DNA from: Chrysopilus asiliformis
Lineage: Eukaryota; Arthropoda; Insecta; Diptera; Rhagionidae
Length of the DNA: 64,000 nucleotides
Reading direction: 5' to 3'
NCBI GenBank assembly: GCA_964034945.1
Contig: OZ035960.1
Location: 19,108,987-19,172,986 of the forward strand
Both the position numbers and the translations under genes were made by a program. This document shows positions 10,386 through 25,300 of this stretch, piece by piece. The notes under the pieces were generated by a model, which did not search any database, was not told the DNA's origin, and saw only the letters and a list, made by a program, of their open reading frames with translations. Each line of letters opens with the position of its first letter. Position 1 is the stretch's first letter.

Positions 10386-13300
10386 CTAAGAATTACAAAA
10401 ATCAGACAAAGTTTTGATAAAAATTTAAAAAAAAACAAATTACCATATCCGAGTTGATGGGAGCCAAATCATTCTTTGAGAGATGATTAACCAAAATTGT
10501 TCCTAGAGCGTCGCACATAACATTGATAGTCGTCCTGAATCGATCCCTAAAAATATAAACAAAAAAAATATTATTGATAAGCTTGTAAACAAAAAAAATA
10601 TAAACAAAAAAAAATATTATTGATAAGCTTGTAAAAATATCCTTAAAAGTACAGTCATCTCTAGATTTATAACGTTTTTGGTCTCGCAAAATTCCACGAT
10701 TTTGCTTTGTATATCAAAACGTTCTATATCCCGGTCTTGTATTTTTTAATCATCCAAATTATCTTAAATTATGTTTATTGTGGAAATAATAGAAGTAAAA
10801 ATGTCTGACATATAGCAACCATTGGAATAAATTATAAAATTCAAAGATTTCAAATTTTCAAAAAAAAAAGAATTTTAAACAAAAAGAAAATTCAGCGTCG
10901 TACATCAAATTCTTGACGTCGCATAACCAGTCCGGGAAGGGAGGAGGGGGTGGTAGGAATAGCAACAAGATGTACTAACGCAGTAAGAAAAATACACTAT
11001 TTTTCAGAAAAAATAAAATAAAGCCACCATATCTTAGCGTGGAATTCGTCAAAATAGTCGGTACCGACCCCTGTCGGGGTAATTTTGGGAATTGCACATT
11101 AAAGTGCGTGCGGCGCATTTTTTTTAGGGGTGTTACATAAAAAATATCACACATTTAAAGAGAAGAGCTTGCGGTTGAACAAGCTAGTGTGACACATTTT
11201 AGGCCTCATCTAGACGATCCAATTTACTTGATGTAAAATAAAATGGACCGTCCGATACATTGATTTGACTTGACGGTATTTGACATTAAGTAAATTTGAC
11301 AAATATATTTGGTTGTCTGGCTTAGGCCTTGCGGAAAGCGTTTAAGGCCCGTTTGCGCGTATTATTCTTAAAATATTAAGTTGTGGTTTTTAAGTTGTAC
11401 ATAAGTTGCTAAGTTTTGTTGGTGCAAACGGCATGAAATGCCAAATATTAAAAATTTAGTTAAAATGAAATTTTGGTCAAAATGAAATGCCGTGCGGCGC
11501 ATTTTTCTTCCTTGTTTTAGACATTGATGTGAATTAGACTTAAATAGAAACTATTTCAATTTTTTTTGCATGAAGTCATCAATAAATTAATCAAAAGATA
11601 TCCAGTTAACAATTTCAAGAAAAAAATTTAAAGTAGTTTTCAGAAAACTCTAAGGCGCCGTTTACACCTGACACTCTATTCCGCAAATTTTATTCTGCGA
11701 CACAATATTCATGTTGCACAGCCGTTTACATAACGATTTTATTCCTGAAAGATGCCGGAACTCGAAATTTTTTTTTAAATAAAACCCATAAAATAAATTC
11801 AAATTTTGCCAACTTTTGCTAAGTAAATTTATTGTCCGAAAGAGGAATAAAGTTTGCGGAGTAAATTCGCCAAAAAGTTCAAGAGAAAAACATTCGGCAA
11901 AAAGTTCAAGAGAAAATCGCAATGTAAACGAGGCCTAAAGTATATAAATTATTACTTCAAACTACAGAATATGCAAAAAAAAAAATATTTCAACTTACAG
12001 AAGCCAATCAATAGCAAGAATCAATGAGACATCTTGAGATGGCAGCCCAACAGTTTCCAAAACCATCACCATAGTGACGAGACCTGCCTGTGGAATACCT
12101 GCAGCTCCAATTGATGCAGCCGTTGCCGTTATACTAAAATGTTTTATTATTTATTTTAATAAAAAAAAACAAATTGAAAATTAGCGTATAATAATACCTG
12201 ATGGCAACAATTTGTCCAAAACCGGGCACTTTTCCTCGGATCTGTGCAATGAAGAGAGCTGCAACGGCCTCATACAGGGCAGTACCGTCCATATTAATTG
12301 TGGCTCCAACTGGAATTACGAATCTTGTGACACGTGGATCTATTCCCATTTTGTCTAGGCATCCAATTGTGAGTGGCATTGTTGCAGAACTGGATCCAGT
12401 ACCGAAAGCTGTTGCAAGGACTTGACCCAATTTCGCTACATATCCATATGGAAGTTGTTTTGTGCCGATAAAGAACAACAGCGCTATTGTACCTATAGAA
12501 TAACATAAAAAACTGTCATTAGCTTTTCTTCTTAACAAGGCCATTAGAAATATCTTACCGAAGCCATGGAGAAAGAGACCCAGCATCACAGTACAGAAAT
12601 ACAAGCCGAGCTGCCCAATAACCACCGCAAGATTTTCCATTTCCACCAGTTTGGCAATAATTAAAAAGAACACACCAAGGGGTGAAATCCTGAAAGAAAT
12701 ATGAGGCAAAGTTTTAATAAATTATTAAATTAATGGACCTCTAATATTTTAAAAAACAATAATTAATAAATTTATTTAAAAAAACATTAATTAATAAGTT
12801 GCTCCTTGCAAATTTTAAAAACCGTTTGTACTCACCAAATCACCCATGACGTAATGAGCATCATAGCTTCGCTAAGCACTTGGAAGAAATCCTGAAGAAG
12901 TTTGCCCTTCGGACCCAGTTGTCCAATACAGATTCCCAAAATAATACTGAACATAACCATTCCCAGAACGTTTGTTGATCGGTGATATTCTTCCTTAATA
13001 TCATAGTTTTGTAATTTTGCTAAAAAGAAAAATTAATTAATATTAGAGAATAATTTATTAATTTCCTCTTTTATAGAGCGAAAGTTTTGTATTCATGACG
13101 GAGACCGACTCGAGAACGGTGGCAGATAGAAACTTTCTGATCAGTACGAAATCCGTTTCTGGCAAAATTATGAGGATGTCCGTGCATTTGTCCGTCAGTC
13201 TGCCTGTCCGGTTTAAGTATCTTAAATAACTCGAGAACCACTTCTTTCTCCCTTCCCCATGCAAAAGCGACAGATTTTTGTATATGAGTACACCCAGAAA

Positions 13301-16300
13301 AATGTCCAGGTCAACTTTTTGTCAGGTTAACTCTGACCTTACAGAGGTGTCTGTAAGCCAGCTAGCGGTCAGAGTTAACCTATCTAAGATCAACTCGTGC
13401 AGCTCCCAATGCCCTACTTCACCTGCTGGTGGCTTAATTTCAGAATTTCTCCGACCACAGGTCAACTCAGTTTTACTTGCCCACATGCAGGCGAACCCGC
13501 GCCTGCCCGAGGCCAATTACGCCGTATATAGGTCGTCGAGTTAGCCTCAATTTTTCTGAGTGTATATGTCCCGGGGACGTGCAGTATTTGATGGGATTTT
13601 AGTACCTTTCTTAAATGTGGAAAAGGTGAAAAGTTACAGATCTGTTAAAAATCCAATGAAGCATCAGTATTTTAATATTATCTTTAATACATTTTAAAAC
13701 GAAATTAATGTTATATTCCACTTTTAAACATTTTTCATATGCGGGATATTTTTTCAAGAGTTTTTGTCCACAGGAAATTTTTGATTACACACAAAAAAAT
13801 GCGCCGCAGGTGAAACTTTTTAAATAGCTGCCCTCTTAACCCTCTACTTTTTTCATGCATTATACAGAAGTCGTAGATACAAATAAAACTTGATTTTAAC
13901 AAACACCAATTCTAGATAAAATGCGCGGAAAAGGGTTGTCGGTTTTTTATGACTGTAGATTTCCAATGAGGAGTTCGCGAGAGAAAAAATGTTACAAACA
14001 ATTCCTATAGAGCCATAGGCTTTATAATTTTTGATGGTACATAAATTTTTCTCACTAATAAATAGATTTCAAGTATTTCCGAAATTAATTTTACTTACTT
14101 TCATTGGTTCCTCCCTCTGGTAATGTGATTTTCGTGTGATACTGAAAGGATTAAAAAATTATTTTAGTCTATAAATTTTGCTAATAATTTCCAATTTATG
14201 ATTTAACATCTAGGAAATTGTTTTTTTTAACAACTAGCGAATACTTTTACTGCTGAAAATGAAAATCAAGGTGAGAAATTTGAGAATTATGCTAGAAAAG
14301 TCTTGAAAATGAAATCCTCGATTAAGCAGCAAATCATTTGCGATAAATGGATCTTTTAAAAGGCCTTTAATGAAATCTTATTTCTCAAATGACTGATTGA
14401 GTAAATTATTTTATAAGTGCATATATTACTAGTTCTCAACATTCTACTTATTAAGGCTAATCGCGAAAATCTTTGAGTAGCGAAGCGACCTCAGTAATTT
14501 CCTCAGAAAATCACTGGAATAGCAAAAAAAATAGTAGAAATATCACATAGTAGCTATGAATGACTAACATCAAATCACATTATCCAATTTCATCAATTTA
14601 TCAAGATAAGAAAAACTAAGAGATTTCTTAACGAAAGACTCGGAGAACTGAAATCATGAATTTGCAGCAAAGGCCCGTGCTGGAAATAAGCAAACGAACG
14701 GAAATTCTATAAGCAAATTCATTTGACTTTGTGTCACAAGAAAAAATTGAACCGAATAAAAAAAAACGCAAAACGTTATTAATAAAGACGTATAAAAGAT
14801 TATTATTATTTGGGTATGATTTATAAAAAATTTAATTGAAAAACACACGCCTATAAACAAAATGATTCAACGTTTACGATAACTTCTTGAGAGTAAACAA
14901 TTTTTTGGAACTCTTGTTTTTACAGATTTAACGTTAAGTAAACTTGATCTCCCGAAAATCACACCTCGTACGATAAAGAACTCATTCAGTAGACAAGTAT
15001 TTTTGAAATTTTATCACAAGTTCATAAAAAAAGGCTAAAAATAAAAACAATTCGAGTAAATAAAAATTGAAACACCTACCTGGTACATTGTTGCTTGAAT
15101 GAGGTTTTCTGGAAACATATTTCTGTAAAAAAAAATTTAAAAAAAAAATTAGTGAGCATTATTTAAAAAAAAGTAATCAAAAGGTACGGGTTTTTTTTGC
15201 TGCACTGAGTATTTTCGTCTAGGGACAATTCTAATTTTGGTCGAAAAAACAGAAGTGGAGAGAATATCAATGGTGCCAAGCTGTATTTGCACAAAAATAC
15301 CGACATGGAATTATTAAACTATTACGATGGGTTAAAACAGCGTTTTCCAAACTGGGAGGCGTGGACTAGTCTAAGGGGAGGCGCGAATATTAGCCAGTAT
15401 TGACAAAAACAAGTGCACGTGCAGCTAATACAATACGTAACATATAGGTACATATTAACTACTATGCTGCTGATGCTACCCTATGGAAGAGAGGCGCCAT
15501 ATGATCAAATATTTTTAAGGGAGCCGTGGTAAAATAAAGTTTGGAAACCACTTCGTTAAAACATCCTAAACGTTTTCCTAAATTACATTGAAATAGTATC
15601 TGTTATAATCCATATCAGTTCTTTATGGATAAGGGCAACAAAAAATTGGAAAAAACAACATTAAGGGTATTCATGGAATCTCGGAAATGCCTCGAAACCG
15701 CGTAAGTTTACCACATCGTAAATCACCCGTCAACACTGTATGGAAACCACCCTATTCAGGTTACGCGACTATTTTGGTTTTAAACAAGTTCGTAAAATTA
15801 GGCTGTCCATAAAATATTTCCGTCCCACTTTTAGTAAGGGGAGAAGGGGGAGTCTGCAATAGTGCTTTCTACTTAATACAAAAAATCGTGAAAGAGGAGG
15901 GAGGGGGTTCGAAATGCCGAAAATTGGCATGACGTATTTTATAAACACTCGCTTAAGCAAACGTCAAGTACGAAGATTTCGAGAAATTGTGTAAATCAGC
16001 TGCAATAATAAGAGTTTAATTTTAATTTTTCATCGATTCAATTAATTTTAATTTTTTATTCATTTTCAACTTCTTATTTTGAAAGTAGACTGCTGAACGG
16101 CAGATCGATTTACAAAAATTATTTGGAAGGTGCATTTAAAAAACACACCACGTAAAAATACGCTTGCATGAATACCCATACTAAAAATATTTTGATTGGT
16201 ATTGGGCAAGTAAAAACTATGGGAAAATGTGTAAAAAGACAGGAATCTTTTGAATGTTCGACACAGTTCCTTTACTCAATTAAATCTTTGTAATTAATTT

Positions 16301-19300
16301 AGCCAAACATATACCAAATACTTATATCGGTTCATGACGCCAAAATAGTGACATATGCACAGTTACCAAAAAAGATCCAGTAGGCAATAAAAAATGCTCA
16401 CACCGAAAAATCCGCACACGGGAAAATGGCCACTTTGGGACTTTTTTTGAAACTACCGTAGAAATAGGGTAACTGAAAATTACTATTTTCCAGAAAATTG
16501 CCAAAGAAAACAAATTTTAATACCAGATGACCCATTTAGACTCTTTACGCTGGGCAAAGCAACGAAAATTTCTTGTGAAAGGATCCTAGATTCCCACCCT
16601 CTGATTTTAAAAGAAAAAAATTAATTGAACGACTTTTGAAGATAAATGTAAGATCCTTTACATAAAACTTGTCATAGTAAGTTTCCCCTCGCTTTTTCAT
16701 TTAGAGTGTCGCCGTCAAACTTCCGCAACCCTTTTTCTCTGACTAATTAAAAGTGCTTACTAATTTTTAAAAATCAATCCACATATCGTGATTCATATTT
16801 TAGAAACAAGAAATTGCATAACCTGAGTTACAAATATGTAATTTAAAACAAATTTGCATTTAAATGCAACCTCTTTACATGTATGCGATTTATTACATCC
16901 AGATAAAATTTACAGCCACGAAAAACATTTTTTATGATGCAAAAGTGTCACCTAAAAAACTCAAAAACCTGAACACAAAATAAACAACCGATAAAAAACC
17001 ACTTCTCAGAATCAATCGACGACGTCACATTCGATGGAAAAGAATCGAAAAAAAATTGTCGATGTTGATGATCTCTGAAGCCTCTCAATGTTGTCACATA
17101 AATTTCTAGACCCCCAATGTCATTAACTTGGCCATGTGCGGTCATAAAGGCCACACAATCCTAGTAGAACGACGTTATCTACATATTATTGGCCATGAAT
17201 TCTTAACGTTATGCAATATTGAAAAATGTAGGTGTGGAAATTTTATGTTTACTGAAGGCATAAGTAGACGTCGATCGGCTAGCAGCAGCTCTATGGCGTC
17301 ACGAACGAGAAGTACTTAATTCGGAACAAGTTCCAGTTACCTGACCAAGACTTATCTTGGAACTTGCCCAGCCTTCGTAGGAAAAATCATAAATACTTGT
17401 GTTAATTATTACATAAGATACTTTTTAATTTTGTTTTTTACTACGTCTGTTTATCACTAAAAGATATACGACAGGCAGTTAGCAGCAGCAGAGAAAAAAC
17501 AGTTTCTAGAACTTAGGTCACATTTTTTACATAAAATAAACATAAATTAAAAAACAAAGATTAATAGATTGTTGATTGTTGTTAGTCATGTGATGAATTT
17601 TATGGTCTATAAGAAATTATTTAATCGAAATACAATCAAAATCTTGTGATGAAGATTAAGCAATTTAAATGCTAATTATAAATGGTGGAATAAAATTTGA
17701 AAAAAAAATTCCACTGTAAACAACGTTTTTTTTAAAAGCTTTTATTTAGCTTGTTTTTTGTTTGTCTGTCTGTCCGTCAGGGTTAAATCGTGTAATCTAA
17801 TTTTTACACATTTCCACTCATGACTTGAAATTTTGCACACATACGTAACTCCAATGATAATGCAGTATGTGTGTATGTATGTGCGAGAAAAAAAACAAAA
17901 TTGCGGTCGGCAGACACCATTTTGTCGAAAATGAACAAAGAAACTACCCACCGTGTGTGGTATCAAATGAAAGAGTTTCGGCGGACGACAGGCGCCGTTT
18001 GTCCATATCGAGCAAACGTAGTACCCATCATGTGAGGTATTAAATGAAAGAGCTTCGGAAAAGAGTTATCATGGTGTATTAGAAACTCAAGAAAAAAAAG
18101 GTAGACGCATAATGCCATTTTGTTAAATCGTACAATATGTAGAACCCACCATACGAGGTTTTTAACACGTTCGTGACATTTGCTTTTTCAACTTTTTTTA
18201 CATTTGGACATCGTGTACCACGGGTGGTACACTAGCGATTTGTTTTCTGGCGGTTGTGCGCCATCGGTGGTACACGGTGCGTGTTTTTATATTACTTCCA
18301 CAAAAAAAAACTACCGCACTAGTTACTCGCGCGGTTTTAAAAAACTGTACATGTACCACCAGTGGTACACGATGTCACGAACGTGTTAAGTTAAAAGGCT
18401 TGAAAAATAAATCAAAAAGCCGTATTTCGATCTCGAGAAAAAACAAAATGGCTGATGCATCATGCAATTTTTTCGCAATCGGAACGGTGTGGGACCTTAC
18501 ATGATTAAGTGTGGCGAAAGACAGACGTCATTTTTGCTTTTTAGTCTTACTAATTAAATACAAAGTGACTAAAGCTCATATTCTAAACACATTCTGTCTC
18601 TACAGATATTTCAATACGATACACCGTTTTTGAGAAAATCTCAAATTTCATTTGTATGGCAGAGGGGAGAAGTAATCCTCCAATTGATCTTTGATGTATG
18701 GAGGAGTTATGTAGAATTATATTCTAAACACATTTTGCGTTAATAAATTTTTCAATGTTACCGACCGTTTTCGAGAAAATTGTAAAAAAAATTTTCGTTT
18801 GTATGGGCGCAAGGGGCAGGAATGGCCTGATTTTGCTCATCCGAGGACTTATCCTTGCCATTTACGGGAAACCCAGCAATACAAAATTTCAAGTCTCTAG
18901 CTCAATTCTTTCGAGAGTTATGGTGTTCACGGACGGACACACATACGAAGGGATTGAAAGGATTGAAGTCTTTTGTTATACCAACCATCCTGGTGTGATT
19001 GTGTGATTGATTTTTGTGTCCAACGATTGGTTCGATGCGTTGCAAACGCTATATTAAATCTAATATACTCCTAAATGATAAAGCTTAAAAATGACGGAAA
19101 GTGGACGTTGTGCCTTAAATTCGCTGCGATTCCTTGATTTTGTAGTCGCGGCGCCCACTTAGAGACCTCTTGTATTACCTGGGTAGCAACAAAACTGTAA
19201 AAAAAATAATAGAATGAGACATTGAAAGAAATTAACACATCTTTCCATATGAACAAGAATTCTTTTGATAAGGATTGCAAATTTGATGCCGTTTTCGAAT

Positions 19301-22300
19301 GACAGATCTAGAGCATCTCTACTCTGGAATCGCAGAGTGCCTACTCTATTTGATTTAAAACCTCGAGCAAAATAACAGGCCAATCGAATACGCCATTAAG
19401 CTCAAAGGAATAAGGAATTTTTTATAATAACACCCTCTCGAAATGGTGTGGCAATCAAAAATGTTGGCTCTAATGTTTTATGCAAAAAACTAGCCACCAC
19501 CTTGGATTAAGCACAACCCATATAATTGCCAGTTAAAATGTCTAACTTAGTCATGATCCAAGGATTAAGAACAACTCCCATAAATTAGATATATTGGAAA
19601 AGGTAAATTACGGTAACCATGCGAAAATGAAAAATAATACAAGGTCGAAAAAAATCCCTGATAAGCGTTCAACATGCACAATATAAAAATTACAGGAGAT
19701 AATCACTTTCAACGATGCTAGTGACATTTAATCCAAACGATTTACATATTCAGATGCTTAAAATCAGATCATGGCCTCGCAGAAGATCAATGTGTTGAAA
19801 AATCATTATCTTTTGTAAAGTACAGAAACAATTTATTAGATCATATTCCGTTTTGACCTGAATTCTTGAACCTTGATAATGACGTAAAATTGATAAGGGT
19901 TTCAACATAATTCCCATTTAATTTGAAATCCCCTCTTAATATTTTACAACCAGTCAACAAAGTAATGACGATTTTTTCACACGAGAATAACATATAAAAG
20001 TGGACCCGTTTAGTCAAGATATATTCAAATTTCTTGGTTGTTTCCATAATCTCGATGTTGTTTCTTATTAATTGTTTATTAATCCAAAATGTGACGTAAA
20101 ATTTTTCACATTCTTTTCAGTTATTGACTAGAAAGTAGATTTCTGAGAACCACTTGAGAGAGAGAAGAGCATAGACCTTCGTATGTAAATCTTAAAGTGG
20201 CCCATATTAATAAACTGTGAAGAAAAAATTATCAAGTTAGGCGGAATCAAGTGACGTTGAATGTTTTTCGTTAAAAAAATTGACATCTTGTTTGTTTGTT
20301 ATTTAATTTGTTGTCTAATTCACTCAGATTAATTGATTGAGGAAGGAGAGAATAAAAAAAAACGTTTTTGAAAACAAAGACATTAACCCAGAAATGATAT
20401 TCCACAATTGAGACATGGAAAAAAAACTTTTCGAATTGTTAGTCAAAACAATTTCTTACAGCAAAATCGAACAGGAAAAAATCTTTTCAGGAATGTTATT
20501 AGGGAATTAATTCAAAACAATTCATATTGGTTCATTTTACAAAGAGAAAAAGAATAGGACAGATTCCTAAAAAACGGTGTACAAAAGAAATTTGAATTGA
20601 AAATTTTGTAATAAATCATTTTGTTTTTTCCCCAAACATCCTAATACGAGGAATGTCTGTCTGTCTGCACAAACGATCTCGAAAACCCGCCTAACGATTT
20701 TCACGAAACTTGGAGGTTAGGGATTTTCGGGGACAAGGAATCGATCTAGATAGGTCTCACCCCTGAGAAAATTCCCCTCGATACCCTTCGCCTGGTATCT
20801 TCGATTTGGGTGGTCCGATCTTAATGAAACTTTACGGTATTAATAAGGGGGCTAAGGGCTTTCGATTTTCCCACTATAAACCTAACTTTTGCCTCCCCTC
20901 GATACTCCTCGCCAGGTATCTCGAAATTGAGTTATCCGATCTTAATGAAGCTTTACAGTATTACGAAAGGTGCTAAGGGCTTTCGAATTTTCCACTACAA
21001 ACCTGACTTTCCCCCCCCCCCTGATACCCCTCGCCTGGTATCTCGAAATTGAGTGATCCGATCTTAATGAAAATTTACAGTATTACAAAGGGGGCTAAGG
21101 GCTTTCGAATTTTCCACTACAAACCTGACTTTTCCTTCCCCTCGATAACCCTTACCTGGTGTCTCAAAAGGTTTCAAAAATCGGTGACAGCGATTACTCA
21201 ATAACCACTCAACCGATTTCTATGGAATTTTGTTATCGCGCGTTAGTTTTAGTTCTAGCTTTCTAGTTCGGGAATTTAAAAACTCTGGAAAAGCTCTGTA
21301 AAGATAATGTGAACTTAGTTTTTCCCCAAAAATCAGCAAAAGTAGGTTTTTGAGGTCGCCGAGCATAGCTCGGTCTTCCTGGTACTATGCTCTTAAAGGT
21401 AAGTAATTTTCTATAGGGGTTTGATTCCCGCATGCTCGTCCGTCCGTCTGTATTTCTGTCTATCTGTATGTTTGCCCATATGCCTGAATGTCTGTCTGAC
21501 TTTCTGCCCATCTGTCCGTCCCTCTATCTGTCCATGAAGTTCGAAATGATTGAACTAGAGACTTGAAATCTTGTATAGTTGCGTTTCTTATAATCTTCAG
21601 ACTAATTTCTTGAACGGAAAAAATCGGACCATTTCTTCCCCCCTCCTTCAAACAAGCGAAACAGTTTTTTGCAATTTCCGGGAAAACGGTTAGTCACATC
21701 GAAAAATTTATAAGGCAAAATTTGTTTAGAATGTGATTCTACATAAACCCAATTGGAGCAAATGGATTTTTTCGCAGTTTTCATAGTTTATGGGGTCACA
21801 AATTGGTTGCTGCTACAGTTAAGAACCGCTTCCGCGAAACTCTTTTGTGACTCTAGTACCTTTTATGACGAGGTTTGACAGGGGAGGGGGGGGGGGCAGA
21901 TCAAGTGCAAAGTCAATGTATTGTATTCTAAGTTGTAGGTATGATTTCCTTGGTTCAGAGTTGACTATTTATACTTTGGTAACATTGTTATAAACGAGAT
22001 CGATGAAACAAAAAAAGCAACAACTTTTCAAGTGGTTACAAAGTTACTTATTAGCAACGGTTTTATTGTGACAGGTCACAAAGCAACCGTCGCATAAACG
22101 GATTTACCACTGTCAGATTGTAACCTGAGTTGCAAATAGTTGCTTGGGTTATGTTTTGGTATGCAGAGTTTTCACAAGTAATATCTCCAGAGTGCATTTA
22201 CTAAACTTACATCTCAGGCAAAAATTCAAAGAACTTATAAATCATGATATGAAACTTTAACAACAATAAATTCCTTACTTTTCACCAAGAAAATATACTT

Positions 22301-25300
22301 ATATGAATTTATCAAGAACAAAACACTACAAAAATTCCGGTAAATATTTTCAAAACTTTTTAATGATGCCTTAATAATTTCCTAGTAATTCTATTTTATT
22401 TTTAAACAAAACTTGATAATACTATCTTGTTTATATATTATTTACTTTATCAAGTGTAAAATACTTTCACAAATAAATTGCATTTCATAGCGGAAGAATT
22501 TAATAAAAACATTTTTACAAATTTATGAAAGTTGAAATTTTTCGTCAATATTTCGCCTTTATTACATTAATTATGGATTGATGATGGAATTATAAAAAAA
22601 ATTAAATTTTAGGTTCGATCCATTAGGACTAAATTAATATTTTGTAGCAATTATTGGGATCGATGTCTTGGGGCTATAAGACAACTTCGATTCAAGAATT
22701 TCCTCCACCCAATAATTTTTCATTTAATGACCCTTTTAGAAAATCATAATTGAATTCAATTCAGTTATTTTTTTACTATCCCTTAGTAGCTGCAAGATTC
22801 CTGTCTTCTCAATTGGAAACTTTCAAGGGCCTTTTTAAAATTTTATTCCTTAATGGAAATTTCAATACTCTAGAAAATATTCTTAAGTGGCCCTTAGACG
22901 TGCAATATTATTGTGCTATATTTCAATATTGTGCAATATATTGACCGTCTAGGGGTAATATTGAACGGTTGTGCAATATATTGAAGGAATCAAAATTGGT
23001 TTGATTTTTCTTGCACAATAAGGTTTTATTGTATAGTCTGAGGGCGATATTGTACAATATTGGCTCAGTATCGTATGAAATATCGCCGAGAGTACAGCTA
23101 GCTATGGCATTGGTTCGCTTATTTTTAAATCATTCTTTTTTTTAACCACTCCTTCAACCATCTGCGCTTTTTTTCAAACTTATTTTTGAAGTTCACAGCC
23201 AGTGCAATGGCTACACAACTAGCTTCAATGTCATTTAGAGACATGTTGACTGCTCACAAATCAAACGTAAAATCATTTATTGTGCAATAACATTGCATCG
23301 TCTAGGAGCATGTCAATAATATTTTACAATATATTGCACAATAATATTGTACGTCTAGGGACCGCATTACAATATTAAATCAAATATTTCTGAATAAAAT
23401 AATGGTGTGAACTATGATTTCAATAATTTCAATACGTAAGATAATTTTTTAAATAATCTAGAAGCTTATTTGCGTTTTAAAGAGTTTGTAGGGGAAGGGA
23501 TCGTACCTTGGAATGAAATTTTCTTTTCTAATCGATATAATAAAAATCTATCCATAATTTAAAAAAAATCATATAATGAAGCTCTAATAGTTTGTGTATA
23601 AATGGTGATAGGCTCCACTGTTATTGATAGAAAAATCAAGTTATGCCACTCACCGATCCAGCGTACAACCACGACTGTATCTCACACAGCCTGAGGAGCC
23701 CATTTTAATGTGAGACCACGTCCGTTTCATATGGCAGTCAAGGTGCTAATGACACTCGGACCAAGATACGATCGGTTCAAGATACTAGCTCTTACCCCTT
23801 ATTCTCAGAAAAAAAAGCAACCCAGAGAATTTTAACCCACGTCTAATACATGTAAAGCATATTTCTATTTCTGTCTATAAGGCAACTTCAATCTGTATAC
23901 ACGAAGACGACGAAAAATACTGTATTTATGCGGCATTTTCAGGACTCTGATATCTCAAAATACATAAATTTTTGTTAATTTTGACTCAGAAAACCAAAAA
24001 AGGTCAGAAAACCAAAAAAGGTCAGAAAACCAAAAAAGGTTGGTAAAAAACCAACGAAATTCATATATAGTCGTAAAAGAAATATTTTCAAATATAATTT
24101 CGTGTGACGAATAGTTTGATATTAAGCCGGTAAGAAGAATTTCAATACATTTACAAGGCCACAGACAACAATTTAGATCAAAATTCATATTAAACGTTTA
24201 TCAGTCTAAATTATAGCAAAACATAATCACACAACGCATCATTTTACTATCCCATGAACTTAAATCTAGAGTTAGTGCTCGACTAGACTGTTGTGCGACA
24301 TCAACACTCTGAGCCGGTCCAGTTGACCTTAATCACCCGTCTGTATTCATAATCAAGACTACCAGAACTGGACACCCTGCAAAAACCGAGGTTTTTTTTT
24401 CTTTTTTGCAGTACATGTCCAACTGTCTGTTCTGCAACGATTATCTGTATCCGTGGTGGTACTGTAAAATACCTTAGCATGAACACAAACTCTTGGATGA
24501 TCAAACCAACATTGGCTTACAAACCATTCATAATAATCATAATAAAAAATGCTTTGACTATACGAGAATTTTGAGACTAAAAAGCTGTTGTGCTAGAACA
24601 CGCACAAATACGTTGTAGAAAATATACAAAACATAGTCAAGATTTATAAAGCTAATAATGCCATTAGATTAACAATCATAATGCCATCTACATCATCATC
24701 ATAGTCAACCATGAAGATTCTGTCTGAAATTCTATCATATATGAATATACAATATGCAAACATACAAATATCCACCATAGATTCAGATCCACCAACTGTT
24801 AAAACTTTACTTCATCTATTTGTATACTTTTTGTTTAAAATTTCGTATGTTTCTAAATATCTATCTATTTATCTACATAGTAATGCGCCCTATCGGATAA
24901 CATTAGATTTGTCTTAATTAACCAGTCGGTAAACAAAGCTTTTTGACGCACACTATATTCAGTGTAATTGAAGATTACATTTAATTACAACATCAACAAT
25001 ACGACTCGGCTATTGCAAAAAAAAAAAACAAAAATACCATTAGAAATATGCAAACTGTATGTGCAAAAAGATAGACTAAAAATAGCTAAGCATTTTAAGA
25101 ACTGAAGTACTTATTAGATATGGATCAAGATGAACACTTAAAGTAGTGTCAAGTGTAAAATATTTCAATTGAATTTAATTGATCCGAGCAGAATGTTTAC
25201 AAGTGTTTTGAAACTAGACTTTATCAATCGATCTATTAAATAATAATTTTAAATTGAAATGCATTTCAATTAAGCACAGGATTTTTTACAATTTTTTTAA

